This document shows, piece after piece, positions 32,072 to 40,725 of a stretch of 64,000 nucleotides of DNA (its first letter is position 1; every line of letters begins with the position of its first letter). The stretch lies in NCBI GenBank assembly GCA_019634795.1, contig JAHCAR010000003.1, positions 204,716 through 268,715 of the forward strand. The letters are read 5' to 3'. The notes below the pieces were generated by a model. The model was not told the origin of the DNA. It did not search any database and worked only from the letters and a program-made list of their open reading frames with translations. Position numbers and translations under genes: made by a program. The stretch comes from Dokdonella sp. (GTDB lineage Bacteria > Pseudomonadota > Gammaproteobacteria > Xanthomonadales > Rhodanobacteraceae).

Positions 32072-32523
32072 TGAAAAAGTCTCCGGGAAGGTTGAATTGA
32101 AAACCAACGCCAAGATAGCCCCAAACGGGATCTATTCCATAACCCTAATATTGCTCATTCTTGATGCGATGCAGCATGGCTCTCTGCAAAATCGCCCTGT
32201 TGCGTCCGTCGCACGGCCTTATCCGACTCCATAGCATTGGGATGATTACCGGCTGGAGAGGTGTCGCTACTCCGTTGGACTCGGGCCGCCGGCTCGAAGC
32301 GGTCGTGCAGTGAAACCTACTCACATTCTTCGAGCTCCAGGTGCCAGGGACTTCAACACTGAAGGTCCGCTGTGGGCGATTTCTGCCCTTCAAGAGTACC
32401 GATGAACAGCCACAGCAATATTCCGGCCAAGCTGATCAACTAACCGGTGTGCTGATCACCGCCAATCGGTTCAGACGATCAATTTTATCGGTGTGCGCAA
32501 CTGCAGCCAGTCAGCGACCCGCG
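32072..32523. other. Gene-free interval with a dispersed 24-nt motif
   Basis: No convincing coding region. At 32,477-32,500 it holds GATCAATTTTATCGGTGTGC followed by GCAA, 21 of 24 identical to 18,158-18,181 in the same orientation; both lie in gene-free decayed DNA. The interval may be remnant DNA from lost mobile elements. Confidence 0.4.
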
Positions 32524-32781
32524 CTACTGGTAGGCACCACTAATGTACGCGCCGAGAGCCCTGCGGACGGAGTCAATTCCGTCTGGGTCGATCAAAAGAT
32601 CCGTTGGTCGCGAGCCACCAAGTGCCGGCTGTGGTCGCGCTAGCCACTCCTCGAACCATTGATCGAAATCGAATCCGGGCGGCACCGCCCCTTGCGTGTC
32701 GAGGGCTGACTTGAGGTGGAGTCTGACTTCCTCTAGCTCTGCAGGCAGAATAGCTGATGGGGGCATGTCGACATCCCTCAA
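32524..32781 (-). CDS. Orphan MbcA/ParS-type antitoxin-like protein
   Basis: 85-aa protein. FDQWFEEWLARPQPALGG then RPTDLLIDPDGIDSVRRALG and AYISGAYQ match the C-terminal toxin-binding domain of MbcA/ParS/Xre antitoxins (DUF2384), including the W..PQPALGG..P.DLL core. The N-terminal HTH half is missing or reduced, and no RES-type toxin gene lies next to it. It may be a solitary remnant or an anti-defence regulator. Start at 32,781; a second Met at 32,766 is possible. Confidence 0.6.
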   Translation of the reverse strand: MRDVDMPPSAILPAELEEVRLHLKSALDTQGAVPPGFDFDQWFEEWLARPQPALGGSRPTDLLIDPDGIDSVRRALGAYISGAYQ

Positions 32782-32880
32782 AACCTGACCTCATGATACC
32801 CCACTACCTGTCTGTATCTTGGGGAGCTCGACTGTCTACAGATGGGAAGCTTCGGGTGTGTGGCGTGAGGTCGGTTCAGG

Positions 32881-35800
32881 TCAGCTTTTGTTTCTTTGTA
32901 GTGCTCTGAGAGCGCGTCCCAGAAGCGCGGCTAGAAGCACGGAATTGCGAACTCGCCTGCCGTTGGAACGACGGGTCACAAGAAGACCCAGCCCTTGCCA
33001 GCCTGCTGGGGGAAAGAAGTCGCGCGCAGTGGAGACAGGCAGCAGGATGGATTTCTGGTCTAGCCACCTCTTGGCGACCGAGAGACTGTCTACCCCCACG
33101 ATATTGGTCACTACCGCGTTGCATATGAATTTGGACGTTGGATTTAGTGAGTCAATAGCTTTTGGGAGTTTAGTTGCCACCAGCTCGAACTCCTCTTCGC
33201 TGCTGACTGCGATGTAGCCGCTCATTGGGTCGACACCTCGAAGCACGATGTCCCACGCTGGCTGCAGAGTTGGATCCTTGATCGCATGAGCCAGGCAATC
33301 CAAAATCCAGGATTCATCCACACGCGTCCCCTGAACCACAATCGTTTTCCGCATCGTAGCTATTGGTGCGCTAGCGGCATCGTTTGGGATGCCGGAAGCG
33401 AACTCCGGCAGACTCAACCCATATACATTTGTGTTTGTTGCTTCGAACAGTGTTGTTTGCCATTTCGCAGCCTCCGTTTGCGTCAAGTGCAGTGCACTCG
33501 ACACCAAGCCTGGTTCACCTGTTCGAATTCCTCTCAAGATAGCTTTGGCCACCGCAACAGTGGCAATCCTGCGCATGTCTGGCCCGACTGTCTCTGACGA
33601 TTCGCCCTTGTCACCGCCGTCGACTTCATCCGGGTGGAAATCAGTCCAAGTATCCATTAGACACGGAATTGCGCTGTTGGGTTCGAAGGAAGAAATCTTC
33701 GCCCTACTGAGTCGCTTTCGGCCGGAGGCCGGCGCCAGTCCTGCTAGAACTGAAAGCGCAGTGCTTGAGAGTTCTGCGGCCCGAGTTCGAGAACCCGGTG
33801 GTTGGATTAGCCCGGCTACATGAATATAGGTTTCCAGCGACGTGCGCATGCGCGAATGCCCGCGCCGGGATCTGTATTCTGCCGCGTGTGCCTGGCCCAT
33901 AGGCACGTTGGATCCAATGGCTCTGACGATAACGTCTCTTTTGGGCAACCAGCCGCGAGCACTGGATGGGACAGCCTCGCGCAATCCGGCCAACAAAGCA
34001 TCGTCTGCCATGAGCGCCAAGAACTCGTTGCTGGCAGAAGTATGCCTCCACCAGTAGGGTCGCGCGTCGGCTGCTCCAGTTACTTGACGCAGCGTCGGCG
34101 TAATCCAACACGTGAGGCGAGAGGTATCCATCGGACGCAAAGTTTCTGCGTCCAGAAAGAATGCGGTCCTATCACCGTCTGCACGCCATCGAAGGTCGTT
34201 TGTTTCATCCCTCCAGCGGAGCACGTCTCCCCAGCTACTCGCGGGCATCGTCTCTTCCAAACCCAGATGACGCACGCTTCGATTTGTTTTAGCGCCCACG
34301 TATGGGTTGCGTCGAACCAGCAATGCTCGTCGTCCATCAGAGATGACCAGCTCACGCACTTGGCGCAACAGCGTCTCCGAGGTGCGTGCGCCAGAGGCAA
34401 AACCCAAGCTTAGCGCTGCGGTCGCGGCCTCCAGATCACTTGTGGAACCACGTGAAGTTTGAGCGGTACGCTTTGTTTCTTTCAGCAGTTCGATGGCTTG
34501 CGAGATCTCGGAGGGAGTAACGTAGCCGACATCCGGAAAGCACCGGCCGTTTCGGCCGCTTCGGCCAATCGCGACGGACGGTGCTAGGCCTTTGGCAACC
34601 AAATAGCTATGGAAGTATGCGAGATAATCCTCCACTTTGCGGCTGTAGCTTGCAGATACAGAATCGAGACAATCACGATAAAGATCGTGGAAGTCCTCGG
34701 CATCCATGTCGCGAATACTGGCGTCAGGACGTTGAGCCAGAATCTGTGTGGCCGCCCCCAGCAAATACACATATACGGAACTTTGTTGGACAAACTTTTT
34801 CCATGGCGTGCCAAAGCGCAATCGATCATGTGCATATGCAGTGAAGGCGCGCATGAAGGAGTAGTCTTCTGGCCAAGCGGCGAGGCACTTTTCGAGGCGC
34901 TCAATAGTCTCTTTTCTAATAGCAGCGTCCGTTTGCACCTTGGCCTTGACGTATTTCAATTGGACAAACTTCTTTGAGTTTGTCTCGCTGCTCAGATCTA
35001 CATCGCACGGGAACGTCTTGATCTGGCCCTTCTTGTATCGAATAATCGCTTTGAGCGATTCGTAGGTTAGTGGCTTTGTTCCTGTATCCCTTGAGCGGCT
35101 CGGTGCCGGTGAATCGAGAGGCTCGGGTGTCAGCGCTTTGCCTGTTGTTGCAACCGCACCTTGAAACAACGAGATTACTCGATCGGAAGAGATTGCTGCT
35201 GAGGTAACTTCGCCCGTCCAAATGGCCCGCAATGGGGGAGGGGATTCGAAGCGGTGCGTCAAGGCGGCTGCGGCCAACAGAGCATCCAACGTTTCGGTGT
35301 GTGCGCCCGCGAAGATGCGCCTGGGTACCCATGCAGAAACAATGGCCTTGAGATCGGACGGTTCAATGGCGTCTGGTATGTATTGGCGGGCGCCAACGGC
35401 GGCCAATGCCACCGCCCCGCGCAGCAATTCGGATGTCGCTTTAGGCGGACCCAAATTTGGATCAGGCAGAAATGTTGGCACCACTATCGCGTCATTGAGT
35501 CCACGCAGTCGCTGTGCCTGGCGAATTCCTGAAACGATTCCCACTAGGCGAGTCTCGTCGGCCACTCCGTGCCAAAAGATAAGTGCCAAGAGCAGATGAA
35601 GTAAGCATCTATCGCCGTCAGGGATGGCTTTGCAATCGGCAAGCTCCTTGGAAAAATGATGCCGCAAGTAGTTTATTGCCGCATAGCCTGGAACGAAGTC
35701 CGAATGGAATACGCTGGGTGTAGGTGGAAATATATGGAAGCGCGGCAAACGTTTGACCTTCCAAGCGTGTTCCGTTTTTCCCCTCATCAGAAATTTTCGA

Positions 35801-38658
35801 AGGGCCTCTATGCGCAGCTCTATCTCTGCGATACCTTCCGCCTCCTTGCATACGAGGTCCGCCAGGAGCGAGACCTGGTCCGAACTGATGACATTCTCAT
35901 TGGCGGGTGAACTGGCCAAATCAGGCATGGCCACTAAAACTGTTTGTTCGACCAATTGTGTGATTGTTGTGCCCGATGATTTGCGCAACTCAGAGACGTG
36001 CTTTCTTTGCTCCTGAAAGCGACGTTTCTGACTTGTATTAATCTGCTGAATCACTTTGGTGATATTTTCTTTCAGTGGGGGGCGATGTCGCTCGAACACA
36101 TGAAAGTTGCTCGATCCGCCCATCAACGGGAGCCAGCCATCCGCCTTCAACATCTCGTCTACGTATTCGCTGGTGGTCTGCAAGTAGTGTTGGGGATCCA
36201 TGAAGCTCTCTTCCCCAAAAGGTTGAAGGCCAGCCTCCACGTGTCCAAGAAGCGCTTGAACGTACCCGCCTGGACACCCTGCCTCTCTCAAAGTAGTGGC
36301 AGTTCGATGGCGCAGAAAGTTGCGAGGCAGGATCCATCCGTCTGGCAATCGGGAGTCGAGCGCTTCGAGTTCCATGACGCGTACGCCAGCGCCATGGAAC
36401 ATGAACAGCAACGGTGAGGAGCCATCCAGCGCACCCTTGGCGGCGGCGCGCTGCGCTGGCGTAATTGCTCGATTGACGACCAATCGCTCCAGATGCTCGC
36501 CGTAGGCTGCGAATGAGGACTTGAGCATTGGGCACAAGGGAACCAAACGGGCGAAATGTCGTTCATCCGAAACCTTGTCGGAGATCACCGCAATCGACGT
36601 TGGCAGGCACAAGGCGGTGGTCGTGAGTTTTCCTAGCCGAAAGGTCGGTCGAAATGTCGTTGCTGCCATCAGCATCAATGCAAGGCTTGGAACGATTTCG
36701 CCGTGCAGTTCTATCGCACGCCGCCCTGTTGTACGCGTTGCCCGCGGAGACTGGATCAACCTTCGACAGACCGATGGTGCAATGCTGGCCGCAGCTTCTT
36801 TTGTCAGCATCAATCGACTTCCAGCCCGGCCTTGAGAACCAGGCGAAAGGCTGGGAGTAAAGCCATGACGTCCGATGGCTATGGCGTAATTCGCCTGGAT
36901 GTCTGACATGCGTGCCGAGTAGTACGACGTGGGTGTCGTGGCGACGCCGAGCGGATCTCCGCAAACCAGTTGGGACAGGCCAATGTCACCTGACTGCACC
37001 AACACTTCCAATTGATGTGCTCGATGCATCCTGGCCAAGGTGAATCGTGGCTCGGCATCTCGCTCAGTGGCAAGCCAATCACCAATGTGTGCTAACAACT
37101 CTTCCAGGGGCGCAGCGAAAAGGTAGCCCTCCGGAGTTGGTGGCAGGCAAGCCACGATTTCACAGAGCTCTTGCGGAAGGTGGATCTCAATTCGATCTCC
37201 AACCGGGGCCAAGAAGGCTTGTTGCTCTTCACTTGGTTTGAAACGAGGATCTGTTCCTGGAAGCGACATCGAAAGCAGACCGTCATTTGGCCGCACCCGG
37301 TCTTCGTTGCCATCCAGATTTTCTGAATCCTCGGTTCGAAGGCAGTGAGCACGGCTCGCGGAAAATCCCGTACAGGCGCAGAGGAGTGCCAAGGCGGCAG
37401 CCTCGCGCAAGGATGAGTTGGAGTCATCCCGACAGGATTGCCACTTCTTCCAAAGCTGTTCCTTGCTGTAACGCATTTCTGGCGCTGTAAGAGCGTCCCA
37501 CTGCCCTCGCGCCCATACACCTTGGCGCATGGCGCAACGCGCTCGAACGGCGAATGCCCGGCTTTTTGGTACCGAGGCTTCGGAGCGAGAGCTTTCGGTG
37601 ACAACGACTTCTTCGGGCGTGATTCGATCCTCGATTGTCTCTGCATCACGAGCAAGGTCTGCCAATGTCTCCGGCGATGGCGCGACCAGCGATCCGCGTA
37701 GAACGCGGGCTGTGATGCGGTCGTGAATCGGGGTCGGGGCGCTACGGACAATTCCTGATCGCGAACCGGGTCTGTGTTCGCGTGGGGCAGGGGATCTGCG
37801 AACTACTTGACTCTCTGTGGCACCTTCGCCCTCAGAGGTTGGTTCCAACTGCGCTGGAGTTTGGGCGAGCACGAAACCTTGCAGGGGCTCGGCTCCTGAT
37901 GGGCGCTCTGGCGAAGCCGTGTCGGTGGATGGGGGTGAAAGCCGATCAGAGACCAAATAGCCGTATTGCTTTACGAGCCGCAGGGGCGCGAGAACAGCAT
38001 TCACAACATCGGAGAGTTCCGGACGTCTACTGAGGATTTCGTTCGCTGTGGCGAGGCAGATTTCTGTATCTGGAACTGCCGTGATCGTCGTTGCCAAAAT
38101 AGCGAGTTCGACACGGGCGTCGCCTGTTGGGGGATTCTCAAGTGCTTTTGCGAAGACGCTGCGACCACGAAAGATGGGTGCGACTATCTCCCTCCGGTAG
38201 ATGACGTGGCCTCGGTAGCTCTGCTCAACATCTTTTCTAAACCAATCATCCGATGCGCACGCGAGGCAGGCCAGCCAGACTGCCAGTCTATCGAGGTTGC
38301 GCAGTTCGTCGCTTGGATCGCGGGTCGACAATGCGCGGTAGAGAGTTGGCTCAGTTGCTTCCTTCCAGCGAGAGTAATTTGCTGCTCGCAATTTTGTGAG
38401 TCGAGGCAAGCCACGAGCCACGAAGCGTTCAAGGTCCTCGAAGATTTCCGTGAGCGGCACTCCCCGGAGCACAATCCCCGCGTCCTCAATGCTCAGAGAA
38501 AGCAGTGTCGCTACTACATGCTGCAAGTCCCAAGGTCCGTCGCTTGGCGATTGAAGGAAGGCAAGAAAGACTGAGCTCGAAAACTTCAGTTCTTCACGCT
38601 CCCGCTTCCTCACGTACCAAGGAGTCTTGAACCAGCCCTCTCCGCGGAATTTCGCCAT
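32881..38658 (-). CDS. Giant (1925 aa) protein with two tyrosine-recombinase-like cores
   Basis: Uninterrupted 5.8-kb reading frame. The first recombinase-like core lies in about residues 420-830: Arg candidate in ACTGFSASRAHCL, an HxxR-like box in NFLRHRTATTLREAG (about 783), LLGHVEAG (about 803) and Tyr candidates in HYLQTTSEYVDEML (about 822). The second lies in about 1350-1620: GFASGARTSETLLRQVREL (Arg, about 1425), RPYWWRHTSASNEF (Arg, about 1536), RRGHSRMRTSLETYIHVAG (His and Tyr, about 1603). N-terminal (1-400), central (830-1350) and C-terminal (1620-1925) regions match nothing I know. It starts 236 bp from a tRNA-Arg 3' fragment, the usual position of an island integrase. Two active sites in one chain would recall the paired TnpA/TnpB recombinases of Tn554 fused together. 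Activity is inferred. Confidence 0.8.
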   Translation of the reverse strand: MAKFRGEGWFKTPWYVRKREREELKFSSSVFLAFLQSPSDGPWDLQHVVATLLSLSIEDAGIVLRGVPLTEIFEDLERFVARGLPRLTKLRAANYSRWKEATEPTLYRALSTRDPSDELRNLDRLAVWLACLACASDDWFRKDVEQSYRGHVIYRREIVAPIFRGRSVFAKALENPPTGDARVELAILATTITAVPDTEICLATANEILSRRPELSDVVNAVLAPLRLVKQYGYLVSDRLSPPSTDTASPERPSGAEPLQGFVLAQTPAQLEPTSEGEGATESQVVRRSPAPREHRPGSRSGIVRSAPTPIHDRITARVLRGSLVAPSPETLADLARDAETIEDRITPEEVVVTESSRSEASVPKSRAFAVRARCAMRQGVWARGQWDALTAPEMRYSKEQLWKKWQSCRDDSNSSLREAAALALLCACTGFSASRAHCLRTEDSENLDGNEDRVRPNDGLLSMSLPGTDPRFKPSEEQQAFLAPVGDRIEIHLPQELCEIVACLPPTPEGYLFAAPLEELLAHIGDWLATERDAEPRFTLARMHRAHQLEVLVQSGDIGLSQLVCGDPLGVATTPTSYYSARMSDIQANYAIAIGRHGFTPSLSPGSQGRAGSRLMLTKEAAASIAPSVCRRLIQSPRATRTTGRRAIELHGEIVPSLALMLMAATTFRPTFRLGKLTTTALCLPTSIAVISDKVSDERHFARLVPLCPMLKSSFAAYGEHLERLVVNRAITPAQRAAAKGALDGSSPLLFMFHGAGVRVMELEALDSRLPDGWILPRNFLRHRTATTLREAGCPGGYVQALLGHVEAGLQPFGEESFMDPQHYLQTTSEYVDEMLKADGWLPLMGGSSNFHVFERHRPPLKENITKVIQQINTSQKRRFQEQRKHVSELRKSSGTTITQLVEQTVLVAMPDLASSPANENVISSDQVSLLADLVCKEAEGIAEIELRIEALRKFLMRGKTEHAWKVKRLPRFHIFPPTPSVFHSDFVPGYAAINYLRHHFSKELADCKAIPDGDRCLLHLLLALIFWHGVADETRLVGIVSGIRQAQRLRGLNDAIVVPTFLPDPNLGPPKATSELLRGAVALAAVGARQYIPDAIEPSDLKAIVSAWVPRRIFAGAHTETLDALLAAAALTHRFESPPPLRAIWTGEVTSAAISSDRVISLFQGAVATTGKALTPEPLDSPAPSRSRDTGTKPLTYESLKAIIRYKKGQIKTFPCDVDLSSETNSKKFVQLKYVKAKVQTDAAIRKETIERLEKCLAAWPEDYSFMRAFTAYAHDRLRFGTPWKKFVQQSSVYVYLLGAATQILAQRPDASIRDMDAEDFHDLYRDCLDSVSASYSRKVEDYLAYFHSYLVAKGLAPSVAIGRSGRNGRCFPDVGYVTPSEISQAIELLKETKRTAQTSRGSTSDLEAATAALSLGFASGARTSETLLRQVRELVISDGRRALLVRRNPYVGAKTNRSVRHLGLEETMPASSWGDVLRWRDETNDLRWRADGDRTAFFLDAETLRPMDTSRLTCWITPTLRQVTGAADARPYWWRHTSASNEFLALMADDALLAGLREAVPSSARGWLPKRDVIVRAIGSNVPMGQAHAAEYRSRRGHSRMRTSLETYIHVAGLIQPPGSRTRAAELSSTALSVLAGLAPASGRKRLSRAKISSFEPNSAIPCLMDTWTDFHPDEVDGGDKGESSETVGPDMRRIATVAVAKAILRGIRTGEPGLVSSALHLTQTEAAKWQTTLFEATNTNVYGLSLPEFASGIPNDAASAPIATMRKTIVVQGTRVDESWILDCLAHAIKDPTLQPAWDIVLRGVDPMSGYIAVSSEEEFELVATKLPKAIDSLNPTSKFICNAVVTNIVGVDSLSVAKRWLDQKSILLPVSTARDFFPPAGWQGLGLLVTRRSNGRRVRNSVLLAALLGRALRALQRNKS

Positions 38659-38893
38659 CTACGTTCCCGTGCCATACACCGATACGGCCCAAGCCGCACA
38701 CTTGATGGTAATCCATGATTGGTATTATTTGTGACAGTATCGAGCTGCTGAAGTTGAATCTGGGATCTGGATTGCTCAATCAGTCACAAAAGTACATCAA
38801 ATGGAATGATAATAAACGTAGGTAATACAGGGCGATAGGAAAATAAGGGTGATTTACGGCATTCAAGTCAAGGTAATATATTCGAAGTGTAAC
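38659..38893. other. AT-rich junction between the giant gene and the tRNA fragment
   Basis: Notably AT-richer than both sides. It contains an 8-nt direct repeat AGGTAATA (38,820-38,827 and 38,871-38,878) and, on the minus strand, TTGACT (38,871-38,866), a -35-like sequence that could drive the giant gene. Suitable place for recombinase arm sites and promoter; no gene seen. Confidence 0.4.
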
Positions 38894-38941
38894 TGGCTAC
38901 GAACTTGGTGGTCGGGAGTTCGAATCTCTCCGGGCGCGCCA
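38894..38941 (+). other. 3' half of tRNA-Arg(ACG), probable island attachment site
   Basis: GGCTACGAAC carries an anticodon loop CTACGAA (anticodon ACG). The following GGTGGTCGGGAGTTCGAATC... gives the variable loop and a T arm (GGGAG-TTCGAAT-CTCTC), then CGGGCGC-G-CCA as the acceptor 3' strand, discriminator base and encoded CCA. The matching 5' half (acceptor GCGCCCG and D arm) is absent; upstream sequence is unrelated and AT-rich. Integrative elements commonly duplicate the 3' part of the tRNA they enter, so this is read as the right attachment site, with the intact tRNA gene expected beyond the left edge. Confidence 0.8.
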
Positions 38942-38953
38942 TAAAGAAGCATC

Positions 38954-38988
38954 AAGGGTCAGGAAGTTCGCGCTTCCTGGCCCTTTTT
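38954..38988 (+). terminator. Rho-independent terminator of the tRNA locus
   Basis: AAGGGTCAGGAAG / CTTCCTGGCCCTT stem (13 bp with one G-T pair), 6-nt loop, followed by TTTTTG. It lies 13 bp after the tRNA CCA and is the native terminator of the tRNA-Arg gene, hence core DNA. Confidence 0.85.
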
Positions 38989-39103
38989 GTTTGGCCGCGG
39001 CCCGCAATGGCGTGCCAGTCGGGCAGGGCGCCCGCGATGCCGGTCTGAAGCAGGCTTCACGGAAATGAGCGGGCCGCTGCCGCATCCTGTCCTCTCGCTC
39101 AAG

Positions 39104-40654
39104 ATGCCGACGCTCATGATCAGACTCTTCTGCACACTGATGGTCCTCGGCTGGTTTGCCCCGGCCATGGCCCAGCCGGCGTTCGATTGCGTGGCACCGG
39201 CAGCGCCGCAACTGGCCAGCCCGACCGTGCTCGGCAACGGTTCGCCGGGCAGCGTCAGCACCGCCGCCCTGCAAGCCGCCCTCGATGCGGGCGGGCCGAT
39301 CCGGCTCGATATCGGCGCGTCGACGCTGACGGTCAGTGCCGAACTGCGCATCACCCGCGCCACCCAGCTCGATGCCGGCGGCGCGACCTTGTCCGGTGGC
39401 AATGCGCGGCGGGTGATCCGGGTCGACAACCCGAACAACCAGAACTATACCTTCGACCTGCTCAACGCGACGATCGCCAACGGCTCGACGCCGACAGGCT
39501 CGGGAGCCGGCCTGTGGAAGCCGACCGGCGGGCCCTGGCAGGCCGTGACCATCCGCATCTTCCATTCGAATTTCGCCAACAACCACGCCATCGCCACGGC
39601 CCAGGACGACGGCGGTGGCGGCATCTACGTGGTGGGCGCCAGCGAGTTGAGCCTGGTCGACGTGATGATGAGCGGCAACACTGGCTCGAACGGCGGCGCG
39701 ATCTATTCGCTGGGCTCGAAGCGGGTCAACCTGTTCGACAGCGAGCTCTCGGTCAACACCGCGACCGGCACGGGCGGCAATCCGGGCAATGGCGGCAATG
39801 CCGGCGCGATCGGCATCGACGGCGCCGACCGCTACGTCAACCTGTGTCGCGTGCGCATGCTGGGCAACCAGTCCAATGCCTACGGCGCCGGCCTGTTCAC
39901 CACGGTCTACGACACCACCAGTTTCACCCGGATCCTCGACTCGACCATCCAGGGCAACAACAGCGTCGGCACCAGCAATGCGCACACGGGCGGCGTCTAC
40001 CTGCAGGGCGGTCCGTTCTCGATCCGCGGCTCGACCTTCCGCGACAACCAGGCCGCCGGTTACGGGGGATTGTCGATCTTCGATCACCAGACCGCGACCC
40101 TGATCCGCGCCTCGGGCGACATCAGCAACAGTACCTTCGTCGGCAACATCGCGCGGACCGGACTCGGCGGGGCGATCAACCTGCAGGGCAGTGGTGGATT
40201 GATCCTGCAGAACCTGACCATTGCCAACAACGTGGCCCAGTGCGACGTCTGCTTTGCCGGTGGAATCAGCAACGGCAACGGGCTCGCGATCACGATGCGC
40301 AATACCGTTTTCCTCAACAACACCGGCGGCAATGCCTACAACCCCTGGGCCATGCTGCATCCGGTCAGCGGCAGCAACAACATGCAGTGGCCGCAGACCC
40401 GGCCGGTTTCGAACCAGCCCGAGACGGCGGTGACGCCGGGCGCGCTGTTCGCCAACGCAAACCTTGGCGCGATCGCCGACAACGGCGGGCTGACCGAGAC
40501 CATGGCCCTGACCGCGGCATCGCCGGCCTTCAATGCGGGTACCGCTTCCGGCGCCTTGCCGACCGACCAGCGCGGACAGCCACGCTGGGGCGCGGTCGAC
40601 ATCGGCGCCTACGAACTGCAGGCCGACCTGATCTTCGCCAGCGGCTTCGACTGA
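39104..40654 (+). CDS. Secreted right-handed beta-helix protein
   Basis: 516-aa exported protein. MPTLMIRLFCTLMVLGWFAP then AMAQPAFD is a signal peptide. The mature part is a repetitive Gly/Asn-rich solenoid with recurring NNxAxGxGGAI, SxFxGNxA and LxNxTIxNN patterns (the polymorphic-outer-membrane-protein / choice-of-anchor Q type of beta helix), ending in DQRGQPRWGAVDIGAYELQ. The extreme C terminus ADLIFASGFD is a short sorting-like tail I associate with secreted proteins of Rhodanobacteraceae relatives. Starts at 39,065 and 39,116 are alternatives; no strong ribosome-binding site. First protein-coding gene of the core side of the junction. Function unknown, probably surface or secreted. 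Confidence 0.82.
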   Translation: MPTLMIRLFCTLMVLGWFAPAMAQPAFDCVAPAAPQLASPTVLGNGSPGSVSTAALQAALDAGGPIRLDIGASTLTVSAELRITRATQLDAGGATLSGGNARRVIRVDNPNNQNYTFDLLNATIANGSTPTGSGAGLWKPTGGPWQAVTIRIFHSNFANNHAIATAQDDGGGGIYVVGASELSLVDVMMSGNTGSNGGAIYSLGSKRVNLFDSELSVNTATGTGGNPGNGGNAGAIGIDGADRYVNLCRVRMLGNQSNAYGAGLFTTVYDTTSFTRILDSTIQGNNSVGTSNAHTGGVYLQGGPFSIRGSTFRDNQAAGYGGLSIFDHQTATLIRASGDISNSTFVGNIARTGLGGAINLQGSGGLILQNLTIANNVAQCDVCFAGGISNGNGLAITMRNTVFLNNTGGNAYNPWAMLHPVSGSNNMQWPQTRPVSNQPETAVTPGALFANANLGAIADNGGLTETMALTAASPAFNAGTASGALPTDQRGQPRWGAVDIGAYELQADLIFASGFD

Positions 40655-40725
40655 GCGGGCCGGCCCGATCGCCTGAAGCCCGCCAGAGGTTAGACTTCGG
40701 CCATCACTGGCGAAGGGGAATTGCG

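Noticed and set aside
38890-38941. Intact tRNA gene
   Set aside because: Only the part from the anticodon loop to CCA fits; no acceptor 5' strand or D arm can be built from upstream sequence.
38897-40360. Long minus-strand open frame (487 codons) opposite the beta-helix gene
   Set aside because: Low-complexity Arg/Ala/Gly/Asp/Val composition typical of the antisense of a GC-rich gene; no start context; the plus-strand protein has a signal peptide and family pattern.
39187-40725. Upstream extension of the amidohydrolase frame
   Set aside because: It overlaps the beta-helix gene in another frame; the signal peptide and ribosome-binding site at 40,726 fix the start.
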